64,000 bases of DNA, from positions 4,340,001 through 4,404,000 of the forward strand of contig OZ004589.1 in the NCBI GenBank assembly GCA_963924555.1, read 5' to 3'. Source of the stretch: Crambe crambe. Lineage: Eukaryota > Porifera > Demospongiae > Poecilosclerida > Crambeidae. The notes beneath the pieces are model-generated. The model was not told the DNA's origin. It ran no database searches and worked only from the letters and a program-made list of their open reading frames with translations. The position numbers were made by a program, and so were the translations under genes. Below, one piece after another: positions 1 to 11,234 of this stretch (its first letter is position 1; every line of letters starts with the position of its first letter).

Positions 1-501
1 AAGCAGAAGTGTAAATCAGTGCAAATTCAGTCAACTTCCCCGTCCTCTGCATTTCATGCAAATATGCATAAATTTGCTCTATTCGGTCTAATCGCCACCG
101 TGAAATATACGGAAAATTAATTATGCGATGACGTCATGCTGGAAGTTAAATGATCGGTTCCGGAAGTGTCACTGATGTGTCGTCTTTTTCTTTTGTGCCA
201 TTCTTGTTTTTCTATATTTGAAGAAAGAGAAAACCACTTCAAGCTTCAGTTACTGTCTACATAACTCCTCAGTAAAATAATTATTGTGCCTTAAAGTACA
301 TCTTAACCATTATGTTCATGTTTACATTTTTCAAGAAAGAAGCTTGGACACAGAAGGTCTTAATGTCATTTCACACCCTATTGCATGTAGAAGTTATATA
401 CACAATTGCAGCATGTAGCATGCTCTATTCAACAAATGGCCCACCCTCCAATATAGCTAACTTATGAAACAACATCAAAATCAGTGTATGGAAGGCTATT
501 A
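1..501. other. No gene recognised
   Basis: AT-rich sequence with stops in all frames; I see no exon with convincing splice borders and no repeat of note. Confidence 0.4.
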
Positions 502-1076
502 TCAGTCACTTTCTTGCTCCGAGTCACAAAAAACATGGCTTAGAATTTCATTGACTTCATCATCATCTTCAATGTCTTCTTCATCACTTGTTTCAACCAT
601 TTCTTTTCTGTCGTCATTCATTTCTTCCAGTTCCATGTGATGAAGATCTTCATCTTCTGTTTCTGGTGATATGTGTTGGCACACCCAGTGCATTGGCAAC
701 CAGGGCTATGGTTTTTTTGTGCATATGCATCTCAGTGTTGTGCAACCTGTTTTGCACTTGCAGCCTTTCAAGACATACTCAAGTCTTCTATTGGCCTTGG
801 CAATGTTGCCATCGATATCCCACACCACATCAAGTTTTCCATTTTCCCTTTTCCATCCATACTCAACAAGTGTTGCATCATAATATTATGTGGACTGGGC
901 AGTGAGCTAGAAATCTAGGTAATGAAGCTGCACAATCATAATAATAATAATATAGGTTTGCCTCAAGCTGCATATGTACATACCTGATAATTCAATCTCA
1001 TTCTCAGATCCTGTAGAAGCATATAAAGACTGTAGCACTTGTGGTCTGTCATTCAAAGGGATATCACCAATAACAA
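502..1076 (-). pseudogene. Decayed transposon protein, cysteine-rich C-terminus
   Basis: Read on the minus strand, 1076 to 984 is an exon-like stretch with an acceptor (TTTTCTTAG) and a donor (CAG|GTATGT) encoding VIGDIPLNDRPQ and more. From about 870 to 660 follows a segment with the motifs EYGWKRENGK, VVWDIDGN and GCKCKTGCTTLRCICTK. After a run of seven A the frame must shift to continue as SPGCQCTGCANT. An acidic tail then ends at 502. A YGW/W block followed by a CxC-rich cluster is the usual C-terminus of a class of metazoan transposon proteins whose cysteine cluster resembles a CXC zinc-binding motif. At least two frame changes and one in-frame stop are needed, so this is a dead copy. 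The exact superfamily was not determined. Confidence 0.55.
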
Positions 1077-1609
1077 CTAAGAAAATTAATTATTCATATT
1101 CTGCATTTAGTTTTATGTGTATTATTATTTACTATATTCTGCATTGAGTATACCTGAACTGCAAGGAGTTAATAATGGATGTGCATAGTCACTGCTAACC
1201 CGGAGATGACAGAGCTACTTAATGGAGGTGCGCTATATTGTGGATAATAAAGAGACTCTTAAATAAAAAAGTAGCTATATAGCTAACACCTCTGGCGGAA
1301 TTTTGCAGCTAATTTTCTCAATGTAGGAATGTGGGACAATTAATATCTATTGGTGTTTAGTACTGCAGCTATTTGCCTACTTATCTTACCTGCAAATGGC
1401 TCAAGGTTGAAGGAGTATGCCCTTCAGAACTGTTAGTAGCTATAAGTATCTTCTAGTTTGTGATAAAATCCCTAACTTGAACTGCATTTGCAGACTATTC
1501 AGTGCAGAAAGTTTTGCGATTTTGGTCCTTAGCAACTGAACGATTCGTGAGATTCATGACAATTTTAGTATACAGAAAAACATAAATTAAAAGGAGTGGG
1601 CTAGTGAAA
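1077..1609. other. No gene recognised
   Basis: AT-rich spacer between two minus-strand decayed coding stretches; no recognisable feature. Confidence 0.35.
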
Positions 1610-2670
1610 TTATGTTCCTATGGGCACTTCTGGTAGGTGGCGACTAGACTGTATTATTATACAGTTGATGTAATTATTTGGACTGATGGCCATTGAGCAT
1701 ACTGTCTTTGGTGTGAATATGGCTCCATTCTCGCATATGACAGCTTTATAGCCACTGGGTTGGGAGCATATGCACATTTGGTCGATCACTATGTCCATGA
1801 CCCTTGCATGTCTTCATTATAAAGGGTGAAATCCATGCCCCCAATTGAGTGATTTTATCGCAGCCGTTCTGCAATGGTAACAAGCATCGTAAAAAGCCCA
1901 ACCCTCACCTACAAAACTTTTATGTCCTCATGTAAGCCATAAACTGTGTGGGGGGTATTTCTCCACCAGTATTGATACCATTAAGAAGTAACATTCTATC
2001 CTTAGTAAGATATCAGTCACCATACCCTTCTATCGGTTCCAGCAGGAATGGCTGTACTTTTGGTGGCGTGGGAAATATTGGAAATGACAACATTGCAGAT
2101 ACGATGGGACACTTCCTAGAGGAAGGAATGACAATGAGCTGGGTGTAGGCAATGAGACTAGCTGTGGTGTTCCCTGCTATAGTATTCACTGCAATCTCCT
2201 TATGCCTTGTATCTGCCACGGCATACTGGCCCTTATGCAACTGCAGTGTACATATCCCTTGGTAGTTGTATACCCTGCAGCATCATACCTATAGACTTGT
2301 GCCTTAATTGCTGGCCCCACTTATACTCCTTGCACTGCAGCGGCATTCCTGACTTTTAATGCCAGGGCATAGGTCTGCTGTGCAGCAGCCTGCATATGCC
2401 TTGTCTTACTCAACAGTGTTATTATGAATTGCTGGCGAGCTAGTTTGCTTCCAGGTGTATGTAAGCACTGCAGCAGCATACTTCAATGTCCTATTAATAA
2501 ATGAAGGCCTTGTATGTTTAGATTGGTCTTGCCTTTCAATGAGGCACACTCAATGCTATGAGTTCCGGCTTGCTTGGCCTACTCCCAGCTGTATGCACTG
2601 CAGCCACCCAATTAGCCAATCATTCTGTGGGGAATGATCTCCATACTGGTATTAATTCAGATACTTTTAA
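1610..2670 (-). pseudogene. Unidentified decayed coding stretch
   Basis: Several short open frames on the minus strand (about 2460-2390, 2380-2310, 2240-2013 and 1798-1610) have protein-like composition. They include Ala/Gln-rich pieces such as AAAQQTYALALKV and Pro-rich pieces such as PIFPTPPKVQPFLLEP, but they are broken by stops and frame changes. The plus strand shows no better reading. I do not recognise the family. It lies immediately downstream of the decayed Fanzor and on the same strand, so it could be part of the same inserted DNA. Confidence 0.2.
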
Positions 2671-2674
2671 CCCT

Positions 2675-4986
2675 TTAACAGCTATAGACGCAGATTTGCA
2701 TCAAATTGTCCACCTCTTTGCCATTGGGTGTGGAGAGCGGGTCACTTGATTTTCGATCAGCAGTGACTGACCAAGTGGATACCTCAGATCGTCTAGACAT
2801 GGAAACTGGTCTCTCAGGGTTTGTTCCAATGAGGAGGATGTTGAAGGCAGCGTTGATGTCCCTGTCCATGAACCTCTTGGACAGCCTTTTGTTTTCACAA
2901 GATTCGCAGCAGAGCCTGGAGTGAGACAATTTCCCCGATCTAGTCCTGTAGCTTTTGAGGGTCCCCATGCAGGAATTGCATATCTTGGATGTCCTGAACT
3001 CGTCGACTTCTGTGACTTTGATTCCTCTGTTTTAAACTGTCTCTGATAGTATTGCTGGACATTATAGCACTTGTCTTTTACAAACATCAAACACTACAAT
3101 ACACTTTTTGAAATTAGATAATGAAAACTCATACACGTTGAAATGTGTCAAACCTGTAAAAAGGCACATGACAATCAGGACAGTACAGTGAAACTAAGTG
3201 AACACCCACATCTGGGCAAAAAATAGTATAGATGTGATCTCTTAATACAGGAGACTCTTCAGGATTGCATTTGGAGTTGGCTGACATCCTTTCATTCGTG
3301 TCTTCCTGGACCAGTTTCCAAACTTGATCTCGCAGTCCTCTCCATACTTGTCTGCAATCCTGTTCAGGAGCCTCTGCTCACTGCTCCTTCTGTGGCATTA
3401 CATCTGAAACTTAAACCCTTGCCACTTCTGTTGCTTGTAAAAATCTCCCAGACGTTTCTCTACCTCAGGGGCAGATCCAAGTGAGGGGTATTGGGCCCCA
3501 GTAGCTTAACCAGCTAACCTTTGCTCATGCAGCCAAGGCATAGGCTCGTTTATGAACTTAAAATAAAGTACATCGTATTAAAAGTGGGCGTTTCTAATTA
3601 AAAGTGGGCATGGTCTTTGAAAAATTTTCCATGCTCCCCTTTTAAAATTCCTTGATCCGCCCCTGCACCTCCACTCTTGCCTTCAAGTACTCTTCATACT
3701 TTAGGGGGTCGTTGCTCTTTCCATCAAATTGCGATAAGTACGTTTCAAGTTCAGTCACACAGTTATTGTCCTTTTCTTCAGAGAGCACACTTCCTGTATC
3801 TCATGAGTTTGCTTTCAAAATTTCTCTGGCATGCTGTGTATCTCAGGGAATTGCCATCCCTGTCAACCATGGTCAGAATGTTCTTCTTTCCTGGGTCCAG
3901 CCCTACTGTTTTGCCTGGTAGTGTGCCCCGTCATTCTCGTCCTCTGGGAAGGGAGAAGAGGTTACCCTTACCAAGTTGTATGGATGTTCCTTTCTCCTCT
4001 TGCAGAGACCCTGGAGTAGAGCAAGGAAACTGACACGCCATCAGTCAATAGCTCGTGGTGAAAGGAGAACTTTTTGCTCTTTGAGTCAACCTTCTTGCAC
4101 TTGAGAAGGGTACCACACACAGAGTTATTGAATTCTTCCCCAAAGCTCCTTCTCCACTCCATTTGTCTCCTGTAGGGGGTGAACATCTGAAGCATGCTTT
4201 CGGTGTCAAACTTCACATGACAGGGAACCCAGGACCTTTGCGAATTCAGGAAATGGATCTTGCAGTCTTCTCCCATTGCTTTGCACAGCATGCAACATAT
4301 TTCCCGGGAGACTTCTTCAGGTCGTAATGTTCCCTTTTCTATATCGGCCAGAAGTGTGAGTTCAATGTTTACCCAGTTTCTGGACAACTGCGACAACCTT
4401 ACTTGCCTCCCAATGTTTACCAGCATCTCCTCCGAATAGGTGTATAACCAGCTTGAAGAGCCTGGACCTGAAGTGAGTCTTGCAGTCTACGAGCATGTTT
4501 CTGCACATTTGTTCTGCTAGGATGGCCTTGAGCCTGCTCTTGCCTGTCAGATTGATCTTGTCCAGGTGGATATTGCAGAATCTCTCATTCCAGAAAGTCC
4601 GAAACTTCTCTCTGTCTTTGACTGTTGTCCTTGGTACACACCTGGTTGAGGCACTGTTTCATGGTGGACTCTGAGATCTCAGGAAGGTCATCTTTGTCTG
4701 GGAGGGAGAGGCAGTACAACCTGAAGAATGAAAAGGCTCTCTCTAAAGCTTTGTGAGCGATTAGCACGTACTCCTCAAATGTTTTGAAGTGTCTATATTC
4801 TTAATCACAGACTTCATCGCACTTTATGGTACAGAATTCTAATTTTTCCACAGCCTTGAAGAATCTCTTTCTGGGTACAGGTGGGTACTCTCCAGAGGCA
4901 CAGTTGACTGTGGTAGTCTTCTTATTTGGACAAAGTTCCATGGATGTTTTTTTTCCTTTCCAGTTTAGTGTCACTAATAATGACAA
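2675..4986 (-). pseudogene. Fanzor (eukaryotic TnpB-like RNA-guided nuclease), decayed
   Basis: Fanzor proteins are eukaryotic relatives of IS605/IS607 TnpB, RuvC-type nucleases guided by an RNA made from the element. Reading the minus strand from 4986: an N-terminal part (LVTLNWKGKKTSMELCPNKK onward), a middle part (4426-3968) ending in HHELLTDGVSVSLLYSR, then RuvC-I as VGLDPGKKNILTMVDRDG (about 3908-3855) with the catalytic Asp kept. The RuvC-II region is IKFGNWSRKTRMKG (about 3320-3280). The zinc ribbon is VDEFRTSKICNSCMG and CCESC (about 3025-2900), followed by RuvC-III MDRDINAAFNIL (about 2875-2840) with its Asp kept. The domain order and spacing are those of Fanzor. Lesions: an in-frame TAA at 4801-4803, frame changes near 4615, 4435, 3990-3930 and 3795, a 200-bp insertion (3466-3665), an in-frame TAA just after KFQM, and an unaligned 200-bp stretch before the zinc ribbon. 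It cannot encode a protein. The Glu in VDEFRTS is a candidate for the relocated catalytic Glu reported for Fanzors; that part is inference. Confidence 0.8.
3466..3665. mobile_element. 200-bp inverted-repeat MITE inserted in the Fanzor
   Basis: The ends are CAGGGGCAGATCCAAG and, inverted, CAGGGGCGGATCAAGG. The tetramer ACCT occurs next to both ends but no clean longer target duplication is visible. Inside is the block AAAAGTGGGCATGGTC. A second, one-ended member of the family lies at 45013-45122. The insertion splits Fanzor coding sequence between RuvC-I and RuvC-II, so it came after the Fanzor. Confidence 0.65.
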
Positions 4987-6262
4987 TGGTTGCTATAGCT
5001 ATTATGGCTTTGCTTATGCATGTACGCATGATTGAAGCAATGTAATTGCAAAGAGCACGTGAAGGCTCAAGGCCACGTCAGGTAATATGGTCATATGTAC
5101 CTGTGATGGCTAATGTGTCTGCCACTGAGGTTAGGATTGAGGCACCTCCAGGGGTGCTCAAAGGCAGCGAGGTGGGCCTGGTGCTGAGGGAAGACGGGAA
5201 TCTTGTTTGTAGTGAGGCTGATTGCTCTGGAATGAATGGCGGGGCGTCTCCAGTAGCCATCAGAGATCAAAAGGTAGTAAGTGAAGGACAGGAACAACAG
5301 AAGAAACGAGCCTGAACCAACTGTGGTAGCAACCAAAGTCATGATTGCACCCATGAGGCTGAGTATGTGCATGTGCACCATGGCCTGGGCACGTGTGCAT
5401 CTTGACATACGTGCGCACAATCAGCCAACTCTAGCCCTCTCCCCCCAGCTATTTAATTTCTTCCTTTAAAGTGACCACATCATCTGAATCGGAGCTAGAG
5501 TAGAAAATTCATTTATACATCTTATTTTTATCAGGCTCACTTGACTTAAATGAAATAATTCACACGCTCTGAAAGTGCTAGCTGCTATGCCAGTATTTCC
5601 TTAGAAGATAAACTTAAGGGCTTGGCAGAAAGCAGTAGGCACATAATTATTGAGATACCCACTCCTTTAACTAACTACTTTTAACTACACTGAAACACTA
5701 ACTAGGAAAGAACTTTTATTACTGATTCTGCTGGATTCTGTATCCACTAACAACTATGCGATTTTCTGAATGAACTAGTAACCTGCACCTGAATTCTTCA
5801 CATAGTTAGATGTTGCATTTTCCCCCTGATACAATACAGCTCTTATACATATTCTTCCAATGTTGATAGTATGCCCCAATGAATAATTCAAGGGACATGT
5901 CAAAGGCTGTAGTAGCAAGTATCATGTGGAGTTTACTGTCTTTCTGGGAAAAGAGCCTTTTCGTCCCTTGTTTGGACTGCTGTAAATATATAAATTAGAC
6001 ATGATTGAGATTGCTGTGTATATGTGATAAAATGTACTTGTAACCCCTGTATATAATATACATTTTTCATAATATTATTCACAGAAGTGAATTTGAAACT
6101 TTTATGCTGTCTGGTCATGAAAAATATTTTCTTCTCACAGAACCTTCTTGAAATCTTCTCCAAAGGATGGAATTGGATGACTGTCTGATTGTGGACATTG
6201 TTCAAACATGATGTACAACTGCAATGGATTTCCCAGCTCTTTCTATTACAGGAGCATTTACA
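4987..6262. other. No supportable gene
   Basis: Two overlapping open frames sit on opposite strands at 5046-5420, one with a hydrophobic stretch on the minus strand, but neither shows a recognisable domain or splice context. The rest (5450-6262) is AT-rich with no clear feature. The 5' end of the Fanzor element may lie in this stretch; I could not locate a terminal repeat. Confidence 0.3.
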
Positions 6263-6419
6263 TTACTCATTCCTCAGATCACTGACTTCAGTAAATCTTT
6301 GTTTCTGCATAGCCTTGTGTTGATGCAGTGACTCCACAGAAGTTACACCTTTTGCCTGTCTGAGAGAGTATAATATTGTACGTGCAAGCCTCCTTTGCAT
6401 AGTTGCGATGGTTTGTACT
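6263..6419 (-). CDS. Possible terminal exon of an unrecognised gene
   Basis: On the minus strand an acceptor-like TTTATTTCAAG is followed by an open stretch of about 50 codons (VQTIATMQRRLARTILYSLR and beyond) ending in a stop at 6263. It is basic and helix-like. No matching upstream exon was found on the minus strand, and the next clear gene runs on the plus strand, so this may be spurious. Confidence 0.2.
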
Positions 6420-6554
6420 CTTGAAATAAACAAAAAACTTATTCTCTCCATCTCTTTCTTGAATTACATCATGGAAGCAGTGCCACCTTAGGCTAATTTA
6501 GATGAACTTCATCTATGTTAGGCTCAAGGTCAATAACATGCACTGCATGTTGCT

Positions 6555-6603
6555 CTACTTGGTATGTCGGTTACGCTTGTTACATACCAAGTAGAAAGGG
6601 AAA
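6555..6603. repeat. Short palindromic repeat, CTACTTGGTATG family
   Basis: TCTACTTGGTATGT is followed about 20 bases later by its inverse ACATACCAAGTAGA. The same 12-mer recurs at about 7397, 7810 and 7990, and in inverse form at about 17080 and 50655. It behaves like the terminal motif of a small dispersed element. Confidence 0.45.
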
Positions 6604-6759
6604 AAAAGAAATACGTAATGTAAATAATCTAATCAAAGCGCGTTTCTTCCCTGAGTACCTCAGCGCTTCGCTGCCATCACGGATAAAGCAACTTCGTCCT
6701 TCTTCATGCTATTAACTTAGAGCACCTAACTCTACTTTGTTTTGGACTGTGCATCAGGT

Positions 6760-7110
6760 CAGAAATTGTACTACCGTTTCCATGTTGACAATCTTTACCA
6801 TACAATCTAAGAACACATGCAAGCAGAGTTCTTTTCTTTTAACTTTCTTCTGTAGTGGCAAGCCTTGATTGCAGACAGAGATGAGACTCTGCTAAGCAGT
6901 GTGTACAGGCATTATGTGGCTCAAGTGATCTAGTCAGCTTTTACTATCATGTAATTGTACTGACTACCGTCTCATGTTGATGATCTATATAACAATATGT
7001 GCAAGCAGAGTCCTTTAGCTTTCTCCTGTAGCAGCAAGCCTTGATTGCAGACAGAGATGAGATTCTGCTAAGCAGTGTGTACAGGCATTATGTGCTTCAG
7101 GTAAGTATCT
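6760..7110 (+). repeat. Tandem duplication of about 190 bp containing one exon
   Basis: Two adjacent copies (about 6760-6945 and 6955-7110) share the sequence from an 'agcagagt' block through an identical-length 69-base exon to 'tctagtcagcttt'. Each exon is preceded by a good polypyrimidine acceptor (TTTCTTCTGTAG or TTTCTCCTGTAG). The second copy has a strong donor (CAG|GTAAGTAT), the first a weak one (CAA|GTGATC). Confidence 0.7.
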
Positions 7111-10100
7111 AGTCAGCTTTAACTATCATCCGTATTAATAATAGCTGACACTCAAAAAGCAGCTAGGTCATAATCGGCTGCTTGTATGGAAATGTTTCCT
7201 ATCTTTTATCAGGTTATGGCCTTCCAGCTTCTGACTTGGGACAGTAGAGTTGTGCTTCCTGACCTTTCACCTGTTTAAAAATAATATTTTTTATGATCAA
7301 AATAATTATTGCCTCGAGAGCTTCTCTCAGTGACATATCTGTAATGTAAATTAAAAAAGCATACATTGTAAGAAGTAAACTCTTATTGCCTGTTTCTACT
7401 TGGTATGCAGTTGACTCTTGAAAAAAAAAGCGGTGAACTCTCACTTATTAAAAAATCCATCTGAGAGCTGTGACATGCGCCAAATTTTTGGCAAGTTGAA
7501 ACAAGATCATGTATTGGATTTGACCACTCCCTTGCATTGATAAAGGATCGAGCTCACAGAGACTGTACACACATGATGACCCCTTACCAAATATGCAAGA
7601 ACTTTTGTGCATACATAATTTTTGGCTCAGGCTCCTTGGGGGAAGACTTTATAGCAGTTAAAGTACTCCTGCTCTATGATTAATGTAGGTTGAATATAAT
7701 AGCATGTTGTGAGTTTTATTATTTGGGTGTGATTTATGTATGTGATGATTCTCTACCTAAATCATGTTATGTGATGACCTTTACCAAGTATTCCAACTCG
7801 GTCGACTTATCTACTTGGTATGTGTTTTTGACAACCTTTACCCATCACGTCAAAATCAATTATGTGTGCACATAAAATTAATATAGTTCCATACATCCGC
7901 TTCTATCATTTTAAGTGCGCATATTTTTCTGTCTTCTCATATTCTGCTTATTTTATATTTAGTATGTAGTTTGGCCTTGGAAGAAAAAGTTCTACTTGGT
8001 ATTTGGGGGGGGGGGGGGGGGGGAATCACAATGAATAATGGTTCTGTTTATAATGGGACATTTATGGGGGAAATTTCATTGTTTTGAAAGCATTTCCACC
8101 TCTATGATATTTTTTGTACATTATGCAGCAGTGATATGGAGGAAACTAACAAGAAAGAAGAGAGAAAAAGGAGAAAGCGAAGACTGAAGAGGAGACGTCT
8201 CCACCTCATCAGTTCCAAACAAAACACTGAAAAGAGAAGAATGCTCAAGGAAAGAAGATTCACATGGGTGGAGGCAGTGGAACAATGGGTCCCAGTCTTG
8301 TCGTACAGAGTCATGTGTTTGGCTGCTCCAAAAGTAGTTCATAAAATGTTGGTCTCTTGATACCGTATGCATTGCTGGAAATATTTTGGCAAAGAATTTA
8401 ATTCGGCAGTTTGGTGATAGAAGACTCCAATTACCAAAGTTAATTTAATAGTCGATAAGGATCATCAAAGTCACACAGGAAGGGATGTTTCAAGATGCAG
8501 GCTGTTCCTTTCTTGCTGAAGAATGAGCTACATAGCCTCAGCTTATAAATAATTATGAAGCACTTACTTACGTATAGACTAAATTATGTTTGCTAGTTGT
8601 CAGTAGCCTGCATTTAATGAGCATAATTATGATTCAGGTAATCTGCCAAATTGAATTCCTGCCAATAATATTTCCAGCCACATGACATTTATTTAGTGTA
8701 GAAATACAAGCATAATTATGTGCCTAACAAGTAACAAGCAGTTTAAAAAGGAAGTTTTTTTTTCTGGGCTTATGGAGTAGCACTACTAAAATATCCATGG
8801 CTGATCGTAAGCATAATAATGAGCTAATTTCTAGACTTGTGTATGAAGCAGCATTGGTCATCATATTATGTACTATTTTAGTATGTACTTGTCCACTATT
8901 TTTGACTTGTTATCTTCTTGTTCTTCCTCCCTCCCCTCCCCTCCCCCCCCCCCCCCCCCCCCCCCCCAATGTATATTCAGTTCAGTACAGCAAAGGAGGC
9001 TTGGGTTATTATCATATTTTAGTCCACTTTTATCTGTGGTTCAGCAAGTTGCAAGGGAACACAATCTCCCCGATCCACTCAACAACATGCTGAGTTATGC
9101 TCCTCCCTTAGAAGTGTCATGGCAGGATGTAGCCATTCACATTCTTCACAAACCAGTATGTGAAATTGTAACTTAATTAACCATAGTTGGTCAGATTAGG
9201 GTGATGGTCACACCAAAAGTTATCTATAGTTGAACCTGACTTAGTAGGTCACTTAGAGAGAGAGAGAGAGAGAGCTTGATATTAGTCATAGGTCACTGCG
9301 TAAAAGGCCAGGGTTGGCAATCTTGTCTAAATGTCACAGTGGACTTATAAACAAAGTGCTGAGTGCATACTGCCAGTCTTTTCTGTTGACTCTGTGATCC
9401 GTTTGAAGCTGATTGAAGCAAGATTAACAGTGACTAGGGTCCTGCACGACAGCTGCCAATTATGAATAAAGATCATAAGCCGAACTAGCCAACTTTTTAA
9501 AAAGAAATATCATGCTTGAACAAATTTCTAACATGAAAAACCGATTTCTAAAATGAATGTACATAATATGTACATAACATTTTAAAAATAATTTTTCGTA
9601 TGTAGAAAAACGAACAAAATAAAACAAAAACAAAAACAGAAAAAACATATATATAAATTTTTGAGAATGCAGAAAATTCAATTTCCCATAATTATCAGAC
9701 ATAAGGAGTCAATGTTGTACTCATTATGCTTCTCTAATTTATTTTAGGTTTCTTCTGACCAGTTATTATATGCATTCAATGGAAAACTAGTATGTCTGGG
9801 TCGTGTGGAGTCAGAGCAGGTACATGTGCTAAACAGTCTCAATTACTTGGTAGTGTTGGTAGTGGAGGTTAGTCTCATTTGCTTGGTAGTGGAGGTTAGT
9901 CTCGATTGCTTGGTAGTGGAAATTTGTGTCTGGAGAGAGCAGAATAAAGTGGAAAGCTATGCCAATGTTCCCATAGTCCCCTACCACACCCATTGAATTG
10001 TATGCTGATATTGTGTAGATTGTGCACTCGTCTCCCCAGTCTAATGTGTTTAAACTTATCAAGTCAAGGACTCCTTTGATACACTTCATTGGCCTGGGTA

Positions 10101-11234
10101 AGTCTTGCACTAAAAATGGTTATTTTCAGTGTTGGGACATGTTTGGAATTTAAGCATGATGGACTGAGAAATGTCATCTGATTTAGCTAATGTAGTTAAT
10201 GTACTTATGCTAATGTTGATTTGTCAATGTGTATGTGCCATAGGACTCTTGAGAGGAATTGACCCAGTGAAAAAACTGTTTTATATCACCACTCCACTGA
10301 GAGACACTAGGCTTGACAGTGTCAATGTATTCGTGCTAGGTAATCCAGACTCCATAAAATTTGAAATGGTAAGATAAGATTTGCATCATTATGTATTATC
10401 ATGATAGTGTCATTCCAGCACTAGATCTTTGGCATTACTGTGTGGTTGGAAATTTCTAATGGTCCAAATATTTGCTAGGCAAGTAACTCAAAAATTTAAA
10501 TATAACCACATGCACATATAAGTTTACTCAGATCAGAGCTATGTAGAGCTTGTTTACATATAGCAACTTGGCAAGCAGCTGCAGTATGGACTTTAGGCTT
10601 TACTTCAAGCTAGCTTTGTCTCTCCCTGATCTGATGGGGTACCAGGGCTGCTAATATCATAACAAAAGTATGAATTCCTCAAAGCGAACAAGCTACAGCA
10701 AGTACACCCCTGAATGACAAGCCTCTACTCTGCAATGAACTGTTATATCTCACGGCTTTAATGGAGAAGGACCAGTAGATCTGATCTCTCTGTGTATTAT
10801 TATGCAAAGCAAAAGCAAAAAATAAAAAAACTAACTACAAAAACAACAATAAAACATGGCTATCAAACAAAGAAACAAATATAAATAATAAATAAAAAAA
10901 AAACAGCTAGTGCAGGTGTCAGAATAGGTGCGGTCTAATAAATTTATGGATGAAATGAGTATGGATTCAACTGTTCTCTCTAAAAATTCAATGCTCTAGA
11001 CATTAGCTAGGAGAGTTCATATGGTGTTTCAATGCACTTTCAATTTCTCCCTGCAAAACTCATTATCCAAACAATCTGAAAAGAAAAGTAGCTGAGAGAT
11101 GTGTAGCTACTCTCTTTCTTATTCATTTTCTATAGAGTTTATCTGATGATTGGAACATTCCTTATCAAACCAAGAACTTCAAGCCCATTGAGTTGGGGAA
11201 ATATGTGTGGAGTCAATCCAGGAGCCACACATAA
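6856..11234 (+). CDS. NOL9/Grc3-like polynucleotide 5'-kinase, 3' exons
   Basis: NOL9/Grc3 is a nucleolar RNA 5'-hydroxyl kinase acting in ITS2 removal during large-subunit rRNA maturation. The best exons form one frame: 8991-9155, 9748-9819, 10019-10097, 10244-10368 and 11136-11234 (stop TAA), with phases 0, 0, 1, 0. They encode RLGLLSYFSPLLSVVQ, YAPPLEVSWQDVAIHI, LLYAFNGKLVCLGRV, LIHFIGLG|LLRGIDPVKKLF and VNVFVLGNPDS. This is the order of the C-terminal half of animal NOL9, including the RGID..KKLFY block. Further upstream, 7213-7272 (LTWDSRVVLPDLSP) and about 8129-8360 (a very basic stretch, MEETNKKEERKRRKRR) fit the preceding NOL9 region less securely. Their phases do not join cleanly, so an exon is probably missed. 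The duplicated 69-base exons 6856-6924 and 7032-7100 lie still further 5'. No Walker A exon and no catalytic N-terminal half were found, so the gene is incomplete here, displaced or partly decayed. Confidence 0.7.
8006..8023. repeat. Poly-G run
   Basis: A homopolymer of about 18 G in an intron of the NOL9-like gene. A pyrimidine-rich counterpart of C blocks lies at 8926-8967. Such runs are prone to length error in assemblies. Confidence 0.8.
9241..9276. repeat. Short (GA)n microsatellite
   Basis: About ten GA units in an intron of the NOL9-like gene. Confidence 0.8.

Noticed and set aside
5046..5420. Overlapping 89- and 109-codon frames on opposite strands
   Set aside because: No domain, no splice borders, no clear composition bias for either strand.
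6760..7110. CRISPR-like direct repeat
   Set aside because: Only two copies, each with an exon and splice sites, in a eukaryotic gene context; an exon duplication explains it.
7202..7276. Minus-strand terminal exon (VKGQEAQLYCPKSEAGRP)
   Set aside because: It has an acceptor and stop, but the plus-strand reading (LTWDSRVVLPDLSP) fits the NOL9 order better.
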